23,075 nucleotides of DNA from Coptodactyla brooksi (Eukaryota; Arthropoda; Insecta; Coleoptera; Scarabaeidae), in NCBI GenBank assembly GCA_033557675.1, contig JAWQRM010000405.1, positions 1-23,075 on the forward strand, given 5' to 3'. Position 1 is the first letter of the stretch. Each line of letters begins with the position of its first letter. The position numbers and the translations under genes are program-made. The notes under the pieces were generated by a model. That model was not told where the DNA came from. It searched no databases and saw only the letters and a list, made by a program, of their open reading frames with translations. Positions 1 through 9,175 of this stretch are shown here, in pieces.

Positions 1-135
1 GGACTATATTGAATAAAATAAAAAAACATTAAAAAAATTTTTTTTTTCATTCCCAAGGAGGTTACTTTTCACCCCACCTAGTATATACATACCTGGAAAA
101 TGAATTATCGTATAACTACATCCTTTGCAAATTAC

Positions 136-423
136 TCACATGGGATAGTTTGCAGGTATTAAGGCTTTGAACCCACTGCACGTCAGAAGGTTGAGAATGA
201 TATGGGATGATTTTCTCTTTATACCAGTTATGGTGGTGGAAGGATCTTCTTTCGCCAGTTGATAAGTTGGGAAAGGCACAGACTCCCTTTTAATAGGAAC
301 CGGGAAGTTAAGTCCACGTAGGTGAAAGTGGCTTTGCGATACTACGCTTGGTTTTTGTGTGCCACCACTTTGAATATAGCAATTTTCGAGATATTGGCGG
401 TTATTACTTTTTGTTACAATTAA
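136..423 (-). other. Unidentified 95-codon open frame, possible exon of a neighbouring gene
   Basis: Read on the minus strand, this stretch has no stop for 95 codons between a TAA (424-426) and a TGA (136-138). It has no usable start codon: the only methionine is the last residue. The frame is rich in proline, serine and basic residues and contains motifs such as GLNFPVPIKRE and KEDPSTTITGIKRK. On its upstream side a pyrimidine-rich stretch ends in CAG just before the frame, which could be a splice acceptor. Near its end CCCAT/GTGAGT could be a donor; a 47-base intron (93-139) would join it to a short tail stopping at 62-64, which is very small for an intron. I do not recognise the protein family. 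It could be a terminal exon, a transposon fragment or chance. It is not in the WD40 frame. Confidence 0.25.
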
Positions 424-454
424 TTACTGAGAAATCGACCAAAAAAATTCCAAT

Positions 455-460
455 TTTAAT
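455..460 (-). terminator. Possible polyadenylation signal (ATTAAA) for the WD40 gene
   Basis: On the minus strand ATTAAA occurs about 120 bases after the WD40 stop codon. No canonical AATAAA is seen in that interval on the minus strand. The variant hexamer is a known functional signal in animals, but the region is AT-rich, so chance occurrence is likely. Confidence 0.25.
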
Positions 461-578
461 GCGGAAAAGGAAGAAACTTTCCAATTGTGTAAGCGGTTTA
501 AAAATATCGTACCAACTAAAATAGTTCAAATATTCCAAGTTAAGTTTTATGTACATTACTTGGTCAATGACGACTTTT

Positions 579-1688
579 CTAGAAAATAGATTTATCTGCT
601 ACCGGCAAATGGGCAACCTTGAGGACGGTCTCCATGCCACCATAAGCTACCTTTGCAGTGAAAGTTGCATCTAACGCTTGAACCAACTTGTTTATTTCGA
701 ACGAGCACATGATCCTCTCTTCCATGGCATTGATCACGTCCAAATATCCTGTGCCGCTTCCTCCGGCAACAACCGAGTCCCCATAACCCTCGCACCTCAA
801 AAATTGGCAGCAGTAAATGAATTCGCCGTCAAGTGTTTTTACGCGATTGGTGGGGACTATGCTGCTTATCAGATTTCCGCTACCCATATCCCATAGTTGA
901 AGGGCATGCTCTGCCGTCCACTGTCCAGTCAACACAATGTTGTCTTTGACGTCTAAAGCGTCGCCACAGATGTGTGGGCCGACGAGGTTTCTAACGCAAC
1001 CGTCTTTACTTCTGGCGTCCCATATTTTGACACAATCGTCCCAACCGCCCGATAAAAACGTCTCTAGGCGTCTGCTATCAAATTTTATCGCAAAGATTCT
1101 TTTGGTGTGGAAGGAACGGCTGCTTGGATCGAGGCTTCTGCTTTGGTTTTGTAATTTGGAAACTAATTTGCGCGTATTAGTGTCGTACAGTCTTAAGGTT
1201 CCATCTTTTCCCCCTGTTATCAACATGTTTGTATGTGGATCATGGTCCATAGCGTTGATTTCATTTGTTTTTTCATTAGCGAAAATTTCACAGGCATTCT
1301 CTTCAAACTTACACTCATAGACGTTTCCAGAAATTCCCCCGGCGTAGAAGGTGTTTGTATCCAACGCGCCACAACGTATTGACATTATGGGATAAGCCGT
1401 CCCTGCACCTGCCCTGACTGGATACAATACCTTGCCTAGTTCGACGTCAAACACCTCAATGGCACCCGTGCCGTAACTAGCGACAAGTTGCGACGCGTCG
1501 GGACTGAACCGAACGGCGAAAAGGCCAACGTTTTCGAAAGGAAACATGATCTCCTTGATGACCTTTCCGCGTCTGCCGCCATCCAGAAGCAGACTGCTCT
1601 TCTGCAGAAAGGTGTACCTGTTTACTTTTTCGTAAACCAGCGAAGCTGTGGCAGCAGTCCAGTGTTTCTTTCCAGTGGTAGTACTCAT
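579..1688 (-). CDS. WD40-repeat protein, single exon, 369 residues
   Basis: An uninterrupted frame from ATG (1686-1688) to TAG (579-581), with much higher GC and more balanced codon use than the surroundings. WD-type blades are visible: a phosphate-like FSPD start and EVFDV end (about 61-82); an AGG..GNVYEC strand (116-126); MDHDP..ITGGKDGTLRLYD (147-169); FLSGGWDDCVKIWDAR (211-226), the clearest WD unit; LTGQWTAEHALQLWD (253-267); VVAGGSGTGYLDV (306-318); and a last blade near 339-359. Six to seven repeats fit one beta-propeller. Such proteins act as binding scaffolds. The GPHICGD segment after the WDDCVKIWD blade resembles, from memory, uncharacterised invertebrate WD40 proteins, so I assign no symbol. 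There is no signal peptide or membrane segment. The start is chosen because no in-frame upstream ATG lies in the 95 bases before the transposon. The lack of introns could reflect a retrocopy, but the frame is intact. Confidence 0.93.
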   Translation of the reverse strand: MSTTTGKKHWTAATASLVYEKVNRYTFLQKSSLLLDGGRRGKVIKEIMFPFENVGLFAVRFSPDASQLVASYGTGAIEVFDVELGKVLYPVRAGAGTAYPIMSIRCGALDTNTFYAGGISGNVYECKFEENACEIFANEKTNEINAMDHDPHTNMLITGGKDGTLRLYDTNTRKLVSKLQNQSRSLDPSSRSFHTKRIFAIKFDSRRLETFLSGGWDDCVKIWDARSKDGCVRNLVGPHICGDALDVKDNIVLTGQWTAEHALQLWDMGSGNLISSIVPTNRVKTLDGEFIYCCQFLRCEGYGDSVVAGGSGTGYLDVINAMEERIMCSFEINKLVQALDATFTAKVAYGGMETVLKVAHLPVADKSIF

Positions 1689-1783
1689 TATCTGAGTTGT
1701 GCTGATGCGTGATGGTCGCTACTTGTCAATACGTATGACAGCTAACCATCAATTCTGACTGAATTTTGTAACTGACTACCTAT
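1689..1783 (-). promoter_or_regulatory. Putative compact promoter and 5' leader of the WD40 gene
   Basis: Only 95 bases separate the WD40 start codon from the TA duplication beside a Tigger inverted repeat. On the minus strand this strip holds two arthropod initiator-like TCAGT motifs, one within TTCAGTCAG (plus 1757-1762) and one near 1771-1778. No TATA box is seen. It may contain the true start site, or the promoter may extend into the transposon. This is inference from position and motif only. Confidence 0.3.
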
Positions 1784-2031
1784 TACAGTAAAACCTGTCA
1801 ATAACGGCCACCAAAAAAAAGAAAAAGTATTGGCCGTTATATAAAGGTGGTCGTGAAGGTGGCAGGTATTTTTGTCTTACAAATAAAATACATAATTGGT
1901 TTTTAAGATTTTTTTCTTTATTTTATTAATTAAAATAAATGTTGTATAAATACACATATTTATACGAAAAACTAAAACTATTTTATGTATGTAAAGTATA
2001 TTTCAATCATAGTTTAACAACGGTGAAATTT

Positions 2032-3655
2032 TTATGGATGTCTCATAAAAATTTCACTGTTGTTATTGGATAATAAATAATTCTGTACGTCTCTTAATTT
2101 TGCACACACTTCGCTCATACCAGATAAAGTAAATTTTGGAGTTTCACATTTGTTCACATCACTATTATCAGAGTTATGTTCTTCATCGTTATTGCACAAT
2201 TCTTCCACAATTTCTGTAATACTGAAGTTAGGACTCTCTGTGGGCACATGACTATGAACAGAAGCATATTCATCTATATCCACAATTTCGTTGCGAACTG
2301 TAGGAAAGAGCTGGGCAAGGGGTATTTCGTATCCTTCATCAAACACTGCATCTTCTTGGATAACATCAGAGAATTCGGCGTTGAAAAAACATTTCTTAAC
2401 TGTAACAGGAGACACATTTTTCCAAGCAGTTGTAATCCATATAAGTGTATTGGCTAAATATATGTTTTTTTTTGCAGAATTTTTAAAATCACATTCACTG
2501 TCAATAAACGTTAGAAGCCTTTTAATCAAAAAATTTCGGTAAATCAATTTGAAATTCTCTGTAGGCACATGACAATATCATATATCATATATGACAATAT
2601 CAACAAAATCCACAATTTCGTTACGAACTGTAGGAAAGAGTTGGGCAAGAGGTATTTCGTATTCTTCATTAAACATTGTATCTTCTTGGATAACGTCAGA
2701 GAATCCGGCCGTGGAAAAACACTTCTTTCTTAACTGTAGCAGGAGATAAGTGCATTTGGCTAAATTTATGTTTTTTTTCAGAATTTTCAAAATCACATTC
2801 GCTGCCAATAAACATTGAAAGCCTTTTAATAAAAACATTCTGAATTATTCCTTAATCCAAGGGCTGACAATGCGAAGTGGTGTTTGGCGCCAAGGAGACT
2901 AGTTTAACATTTTCTAATGGTGCTTTAGAATGTGACGTGGCGTTATCCAAGAAAAGAAGCACATTTCTATTTTGGTTTTCACTTTATTATCAAATTTATC
3001 CATGCCTGTTTGTTAGAAACCCATTCTAAGGGTAATTTGTCGACATGATTACCCTTAAAACAACCACGATTTGTTACTTTTTCCAATTATTAATGGACCT
3101 TCTTTCTCACCTTCCATATTTGTACACAGTAAAATAGTAAAACGTTTTGCTGCTTTCTTCCCTGCACCTGAAGACCTGTTTCATTGGCATTAAAGACATC
3201 TAGTGGACAATAATTTCTTAAAAGCAGCGGTAACTTGGTTTTACGCTCCTCTATATCGTCCAAATTAACCTCTGCGGGCTCACCACAAATTGATTTAGAA
3301 GTTATACTGTGTCGCCGGCAGAACCTTTCCAATCATCCATTAGATGCTGCGCAATTTTCCATCCTTAAACTGCTTGCTGTCTCCAGCGTTTTTTGTTTAA
3401 GTAGCGGCCCAAATATTGGAATTGCTGTATTTCTGGCTTTGCAAAACCAATTATTAGACGACTTGATCCACTGCCAATCCTTCCGACTTGGGAAATTTTC
3501 GTTTTCGCTCCAAGTTAACACCTTCTTCAACCATCTTTTTTAATACACCTTCATTTTTCATAATATCGTTAATTTGTGTTTTTCCAACCCCATATTTTTC
3601 TACCAACTTTCTTTATTTTGTCTTTTGGCGACAAACATTTTCTTTTTAGCGACAT
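2032..3655 (-). pseudogene. Degraded Tigger-type (CENP-B-like) transposase, copy 1
   Basis: Read on the minus strand from ATG at 3653-3655: a helix-turn-helix start (MSLKRKCLSPKDKI, then EKYGVGKTQINDIMKN after a short deletion); a CENP-B-type second DNA-binding domain (about 3530-3260, with SNG, RRHSI and SICGEPAE); then a DDE nuclease domain. The nuclease shows NANETG (3180-3191), where the family has DETG, so the first catalytic Asp is Asn. FLDNATSH (near 2930-2955) keeps the second Asp. QPLD followed by an in-frame stop (near 2850-2860) keeps the third. Segments of the type KSN..RGCFKG and NKQAW between them support full-length ancestry. An acidic C-terminal tail ends at 2032. Frameshifts, stops and the duplication make it non-functional. 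Confidence 0.85.
2233..2840 (-). repeat. Partial tandem duplication inside Tigger copy 1
   Basis: The C-terminal part of the transposase appears twice in direct order. Unit 1 is about 2233-2552 and unit 2 about 2553-2840. Both encode the EIPLAQLFPTVRNEIVD block and the KRL..FI.SECDF block. Unit 2 lacks about 20-30 bases present in unit 1 (the WKNVSP coding part), and has a short ATATCATAT stutter after its start. Copy 2 of the element has only one version of this segment, so the duplication is specific to copy 1. Confidence 0.8.
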
Positions 3656-3995
3656 ACTTAATTAAGAACCTTTCGAATACGGAGACAACTTTAAAGCAAT
3701 CAAGTAACCGAAAGAACCTTTCAAAGACGGGGAGAGAATTTTAAACTAACCGCAAGTAACTGAAAGACCACATTATATGTTCATATGTAAACTTGTAGAA
3801 ATGAAGGCGCCGGCGATTTGCTGTCGAGCCGTGTTCGGGACTGAGTCATCGCACAAATACGAAATAATATTGCGTGTTTCCATCAATAAAGATACATCAT
3901 AAATAGTCCGGCCGATACCGGCAGGTAAATTTCTATGAAGATAGGTCGTAAACATTTGGGTTTATTTGGCCGACGTACTTTTATTTACGTTTATA

Positions 3996-4363
3996 AGGAC
4001 GGCCGTCGAATTAACAACAAAACTAGCAGAAGAACAAGTTACAATTAAAGAAACTAATCTTCGTTTATTCGTATCAATATCTTCTGATTCAGAATCGGTA
4101 TTATTCAGATTATTTTGCGCACGCAATCACGTAATGTGACGAGTAAGGATGAACTTGATTCGATAGTGTTCAAGATTAACGTAGGAGAAAGTCTCGTGCG
4201 GTGTAATACCCACCCATACACTGAGAAAATAGTTTTAAAGTAGGCAATCCAGTTTATTCTAGTGCTGTTCGAAAATGTTTGTGCCATGTCGCCCGTTATA
4301 CAATTACACGGTGAGTCATCCTGAAGGCACACACACATACACACACACACACACACATATTAC
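3996..4363. other. Unassigned spacer with a microsatellite
   Basis: The sequence after the broken Tigger end shows no recognised gene. One plus-strand frame is open from about 4089 to a TAG near 4243 (51 codons, containing SKDELDSIVFKINVGESLV), but it has no family resemblance that I can see and no start codon. A CA repeat ends the stretch. Confidence 0.4.
4328..4357. repeat. CA dinucleotide microsatellite
   Basis: An almost pure run of CA units, broken by a single T at the ACATAC step and fading into ATAT. Simple-sequence repeats like this are common in animal DNA. The ORF reading MCVCVCM on the opposite strand is a by-product. Confidence 0.95.
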
Positions 4364-4649
4364 CACAGATGAAGCTTTACCCGCTCAGCTGATTGCTGAT
4401 TTAAAAATAGCAGTAGCGCATTCTCAATTCCCTGCAGCTGTCTAGACTCATTTATTTTTGGATCTAGTGCAAATTGACCGTGCTACTGCTGGGCATCCGC
4501 CACTAGAAGATACTACAAACTTTGTAATGTTGCCAAAAGCACATCCGTCCCCCAAAAAGGTAAAGGAAATAACAATGGGGTTGCAGAAGAAAAGTGAACA
4601 GAAAATTGGAGTCCTACCGACAGGGCCGGATTGTGGAGGCGCGTTATAG
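4364..4649 (+). pseudogene. Unidentified broken frame, about 95 codons with one internal stop
   Basis: One plus-strand frame reads TDEALPAQLIADLKIAVAHS and continues to a TAG (about 4442-4444). In the same phase it then goes on through THLFLDLVQIDRATAGHPPL and LPKAHPSPKKVKEI to a stop at 4647-4649. The composition is protein-like (mixed hydrophobic and charged residues, little bias), richer in GC than its flanks, and continuous across the stop. I do not recognise the family. It may be a decayed transposon or host exon. An ATG-initiated portion begins at 4458. Confidence 0.25.
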
Positions 4650-5542
4650 ATCGTGGCCATTAACTAGGCCTTTTCACTTTCCCTCATCCCGAAATTACAC
4701 GATAATGGAGCATATTTGCCACGTCATCGCGAGATCGTTAGTAACGGCCCTTTTATGTCTGGCACATTTTCAGTTTTCGCTCGGGCTTTCAAGGGAAATT
4801 GACAAGATTAAAAACAAACAGCGTGATAAAGGAAAAATTGGTCATAACAAAAACATTAAGGTCGCCATTACCGTTATTAATAACATTAGGTTATGACGCC
4901 AATTACAATGTGACATTATACTGCATATACTATGTTAGATGTGCAAGCACATAAAGGGAAGTGCCTAGAAAAGGAAGTGATATAATTTAGGCATATAGAC
5001 TTCTATGTATAATGAGTAAGTAAAATAGTAAAATAAGAAAATAAGTAACTTTGTAGAGATTGTGTGTCAGCATGTATTGTTAAGTATAGTTCAAGAGTTT
5101 GAAGGAAATTTCTGATGAATGATTTTATGGTATAAAATAGATTCAATGTCTCTTTACTATACGAACCAACCTATAAGCGGTTATTAGCATCTCCATAATG
5201 GCCTTTGTATTAAAGAATAGTACACCTCTCACTTGTTCCAACTTCATTGAAAATTGAATAGCAATCTACATATTTTTTAATGCCCTGTGAATTTGCATTC
5301 AATGAACTAAGATTTCCTGAAAGAATGCATTACAATTTAACGTGAAGTCTTGATTTTTTTAAAGCGAATGCTGATACGTAGGGATTATTAAATCTAGTAA
5401 CGAAATTTTTAAAGGTTCCCAGTTTTTTACTTTCTCTTAAGAGAAAATATTTTACATTCGCAAAAGATATCGACATTTTGATGGATCTTGACGAATTAGG
5501 CTTTTTAGTCTGTCTATCTGTAAGCCGTTTTTAGACTGCCAC
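4650..5542. other. Intergenic, no recognised gene
   Basis: An open plus-strand frame runs to 4896 and includes a hydrophobic stretch (ARSLVTALLCLAHFQFSLGL) followed by a Lys-rich tail, but has no homology that I recognise. After 4900 the sequence turns AT-rich and is closed in all frames. A TATAAAATAG string occurs at 5131-5140; in such AT-rich DNA it is not good evidence of a promoter. Confidence 0.5.
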
Positions 5543-6237
5543 GTTAGGCTGATTAAAACAATACTTTACGTATAAGGTAATTATAATATAATCTGGTCAC
5601 AGTAAGGATTTCGAAAGAATTGTACATATGGTTGAGATACTTAACCTAAAAATTTTTTTGATTTTTTTACAACTTTTTGTAATAAAATATATTTTTGTTA
5701 TCTTAAAATCAACAGTTCTCGAGTTATAAGCATAATTGATAAAAATATAGTCCCATGGGGCAAGAAGGTATTTCATTCTTAATCTCGGGTATTGCTCTCT
5801 TTAGAAAAAATGTTTCAAATAAAGATTGCATGACATCGAACTCTTTACAATTTGAAACAGTTTTCAAACATACAGGGTGTTCGGTTTATTCTAAAAACTA
5901 CCCAACCTCAAATTTTTAAATTGAACATCCTGTACATTATGATATTTTTGAAGTCCTTTTAAGATTTGAGAGCCACTTTGGAGTATAAGTCTCATTAGAA
6001 AAAATGTTTCAAATAAAGGTTGCATGACATCCAACTCTTCACAATTAAACAGTTTTCGAATATACGGGAGTGTTTATTCTAAAAACTATCCAACTTCAGA
6101 TTTTTAAATGGAACATCCTGTATATTATAATATTTTTGGGTGTTATTACACATTTTTGGAAAAAGATGACAGGTACAAATGGATTTTTTTACAATTTTTT
6201 TAATATTTAAATGAGGGGCAAGGTAAGAGAAAGTCAT
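5543..6237. repeat. Dispersed non-coding repeat, copy A
   Basis: It matches 18644-19195 over most of its length. Shared landmarks, in order, are: TATAATCTGGTCACA; AAATCAACAGTTCT followed by GAGTTATAAGCATAAT; AATCTCGGGTATTGCTCT; TTTAGAAAAAATGTTTCAA; a TACAGGGTGTTCGG hairpin unit; ATTATGATATTTTTGAAGTC; and an identical 24-base piece containing GGGGCAAGGTAAGAGAAAG (6214-6237 here). No coding capacity is evident. Copy A differs by an internal tandem duplication. The family is not one I can name; it could be the non-autonomous relative of a larger element. Confidence 0.85.
5801..6145. repeat. Tandem duplication of a ~194-base unit within copy A
   Basis: Unit 1 (5801-5994) begins TTAGAAAAAATGTTTCAAA. 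Unit 2 begins with the same sequence at 5995 and remains alignable to about 6145. Each contains a short inverted-repeat core: 5871-5934 (TACAGGGTGTTC against GAACATCCTGTA) and 6061-6124 (a decayed left arm against GAACATCCTGTATA). Copy B at 18644 has only one unit, so the duplication arose in copy A or was lost in B. Confidence 0.8.
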
Positions 6238-8090
6238 TTACGATATACATCTTCTAGTTCTAAATATTATATAGAGTAACTCTAGTAATATTAAAAAAAA
6301 ACTAAATTAGCAGCGACGAAAGTTTAAATGTAACAGTACAATCAACAACAACAATATTTCTGATATATATGAAAAACATATTTCTGATATTTTTGAGGAT
6401 AGTGAAAATATGACGTATTAATTTCAAAGGAAGGAAATAATCATAAACACCAAACGGAAAATCTGATATGTTGTTAAGATGTTTAATAAATTTATATATA
6501 AATAAATTATATATAAATAATAGTTTTAATTTATTCTCAAGTGATTTTTCTATTTCTAAGGACTGTAAAAAGATTTTACTAAAGTTATCGACATTAAAAA
6601 ATAAATATAATGCAAACAAAGATATATTAAAAAATTGCAGCATTTGCTTTTTTGAAGTTTTAAATCAGAATTGAAACAAAAAGCATGAAAATATAAAATA
6701 TGAAAATCAAAGACATTTACAAAGTTCCTGTTTATTATATTTTTTCAATATTTATAAAATAATAGGTGGAAATAATATAATTTTCAAATTTAAAAAATAA
6801 AAAAGGAAATATTTATTATTGTTCAAATTTATATTCAAAGTTTTTTAATATATTGATTTAATAAAATATATTGATAATTAAAATAGATACATGAATATTA
6901 ATTTTAGAGAAAAAGAATTAAAATTAATAAATAAAACGAAAAAGTAATACTTTGTGTCGTTAAAAATATTAATAATGGATAATGATGTAGTAAAGAATAA
7001 ATAGTTTTAATTTACACCTGTGTGGCTTTCTATAGTGTTTCGAGGCATGAAAATTCATGTAAATACAAATTCAAAATGAGGACGCACTTAGAAGTTTGAC
7101 GATTTTTACCTTTAGTAATTGATAATTTAATAATTGATAAAATGTATTAAAAATTGACTTTATCTACTCAATTTTTAGAAATATTTGATTTTTATAAGGT
7201 ATTGTAAACATTTGTACAATAAGAAAAATAAGACAAAAATTATTATATCATATCGTACGTAATTATCATACCAAAGTTCCTGCACTAAAGTATAAAAATG
7301 ATCAGATATGGTCTAGCATACAAATTTTCAGTTAGTTTATTACAAAAACGAATGAATGAACGTTTACTAATTTTTTCAAATGCAACACCATGTACATATA
7401 TTTCATATTTCCATTCTTCGCAAATAAGTGATTCATACTTAATTGCAACTTTTTAAATCGTACACCCTGTACAGTCTGTATGTATACATGTACTTATGTT
7501 GAATACTTTTCATATAAACATTCACTTTATTATATTTTATTTTGCTTATTATCTGATTTTGTGTTCATTTACTGATAACATGTTATTTGTTAGTTATTCC
7601 TTGAATGGAAATACGATTCTAAGATGAACCTATACTTTTCACACCATAACCTATAAATTCACGTATTTATCGCACACTCGTTGTTTCCACATAATCGCGC
7701 TACGAATATAAACAGTTCTTCAGTATTTATAAACTAAAACAGTACACATTACAAGTTTTATAGAAAAATAAATAAATAAACCATAGCAGTTTGTAGTGTT
7801 GAAAGTGTTATTAATGAATAATGAGGTAATTGTCAACAAAAAGTGATATCATTTACAGTAATATTACATTTCACAGTTTTTTGTGGACATAAAATTACAT
7901 AAAAGCCGTGAGAACCATTTTATTATGTTATATTGAACTAAAATAATATATAATACATAATTTTCGCATTTTTAAAGAAAAACATATTTTGAAGTATTCT
8001 ATGTAATTTTATGATACATAGTATCATATAATACATAGTATACATAGTATCAATAACTTAACACGTTATTTATCATTTCTCCGAACCAAA
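6238..8090. other. Long AT-rich desert
   Basis: Extremely AT-rich and dense in stops in all frames. Low-complexity strings such as TTTATATATAAATAAATTAT (about 6490-6520) and ATACATAGTAT units (8012-8052, which form a small palindromic tandem) occur. The two short frames at 6302-6643 and 6468-6674 are antisense to each other and biased to Asn, Ile, Lys, Leu and Phe, as expected from composition. A single TACACCCTGTACAG string near 7460 resembles the ends of the hairpin repeats. I see no gene. Confidence 0.6.
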
Positions 8091-8965
8091 AACACTAGCA
8101 CGAATTATTCGTTTATCGCCAGCAACATTCTCGCGGGAAGTGGTTAATTTATCAGCGAGCGGCAACCTGATGACGAATTAATTTTTGGCAACGACGACAC
8201 CGTTCTACTTTAGTCCTGTGGCCTTTCCTTTCCTTTTTTTTCTCTCGAAATGACCGCCAGGCACGAACCAAACCGATCGCTGATTGTGGATTTCTCTTCC
8301 TGCTACTTTACTCCTTTACAAGCTGGGCGGGTGAAGGTTCTCTCTTCTTCTCTTTCGCTGGCAGAGTGCGGACCACACACGCAAATCAAACGCTGACCAG
8401 AGCAAAGAGAAGTCAACTCTGGAGGCCTAGCATGGTGGCCTCACAGCTGACTTTGCCAATATAGAGGTTTAGTGGTATGCATCTTCGGGAAGCAAGGAGA
8501 GCTAGGCGAGAGAAGAGTGGGGTAAAGCGAATTTCTCTCTCTCTCTCTCGTTCTTTATTTTTCTCCTTCTCGACTGCTCGGGGATTTAAAACGCCGGTTA
8601 CTGCGGTATTTAAAATCCTGCTGCGAATGAACTCACTCGTCTGCTGTACTGCCGCTTGCTATCTGTTGGCTGCGGCCTAGGGATGGATGTGAGAGGAGTA
8701 ACGAGACGAAAAGGGGGGGCCAAGGAGTGCAAAGTCGGCGAGCGAAGAGAGATTGGGGCTTTCGCGCCACAATTCTGATGGATGGACGGATGCCCGAGCT
8801 ATTTTTAGAATGGATACTATTACTGCAGTCACTACAACGAGAGTCAACAGTGACTTGTTGTTTGCACATGACGATGACTGGACAGATTGGGAGGTGATTT
8901 CAGTTTTAGTTCTGGGAACCGTCCATTCTTACAAAATGAGAAAGCTCATAAGGTATTTAAAGACG
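8091..8965. promoter_or_regulatory. GC-richer island with pyrimidine tracts, candidate promoter or untranslated exon
   Basis: The base composition shifts abruptly from the AT desert to balanced or GC-rich, with several CpG-containing words and long C/T tracts (8219-8246, 8341-8360). A (TC)n run at 8533-8549 gives GAGA-factor-like motifs on the other strand. Short frames on both strands (8477-8680 plus, 8633-8869 minus) have no recognisable domains and overlap, so I do not call genes. The composition fits an insect promoter or 5' leader region, but no downstream coding exon is identifiable in the window. Confidence 0.3.
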
Positions 8966-8999
8966 CCAAGTATCTTATCTCTCTCAAAAGTTTCTCTGT

Positions 9000-9175
9000 A
9001 ATTATTATTTTCCATTTTATTCAATAACCTTTTGCCATCTTTCTGTCAACTTCAACTCTCAAAGGAAATTTGGTAAGACAATTCTGACAAGTGTGTTGTG
9101 TTAAGACATCACCACCATATATTTAACATATTTCTTTACAAGCATCGACAGCTTTCTTGCCTTTACGAAAAGAAA
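9000..9175 (-). pseudogene. Internally deleted mariner transposase relic
   Basis: On the minus strand from about 9172: FRKGKKAVDACKEIC, a stop, then IYGGDVLTQHTCQN, matching the mariner N-terminal helix-turn-helix (the family pattern is KGK.A.....IC..YGED...ER.CQNWF). It then jumps to LTERWQKVIE, a stop, then NGK, matching the family's extreme C-terminus (RWQKVIE.NG.Y). Everything between, including the whole catalytic domain, is missing. Several stops and shifts make it a dead remnant. Confidence 0.75.

Larger units (their letters stand above)
1786..3995 (-). mobile_element. Tigger/pogo-type DNA transposon, copy 1, right end missing
   Basis: The left end begins CAGTAAAACCTGTCAATAAC directly after a TA (1784-1785), the TA target typical of Tc1/mariner/pogo elements. 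It matches the left inverted repeat of copy 2 at 10388. Homology to copy 2 continues, with gaps, to about 3985-3995, where the sequences part. No inverted counterpart of the end sequence (ACAGGTTTTACTG) is found downstream, so the right terminal repeat has been deleted or replaced. The interior carries a degraded transposase on the minus strand and a partial internal duplication. The element is therefore expected to be immobile. The right boundary is approximate. Confidence 0.85.

Noticed and set aside
592..1712. Several open frames on both strands overlapping the WD40 gene
   Set aside because: They are shadows of the high-GC coding sequence. None has recognisable domains, and all overlap a clearly coding frame.
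3235..3543. 102-codon plus-strand frame inside Tigger copy 1
   Set aside because: It is antisense to the transposase's CENP-B-type domain, which is supported by homology on the minus strand.
4105..4356. 83-codon minus-strand frame beginning MCVCVCM
   Set aside because: Its start is a translation of the CA microsatellite and the rest has no recognisable family.
5131..5140. TATAAAATAG as a TATA box
   Set aside because: No gene or initiator lies at a sensible distance, and such words are expected often in this composition.
6302..6674. Opposed frames of 113 and 68 codons
   Set aside because: Both are dominated by residues encoded by AT-rich codons, and they are antisense to each other in extremely AT-rich DNA.
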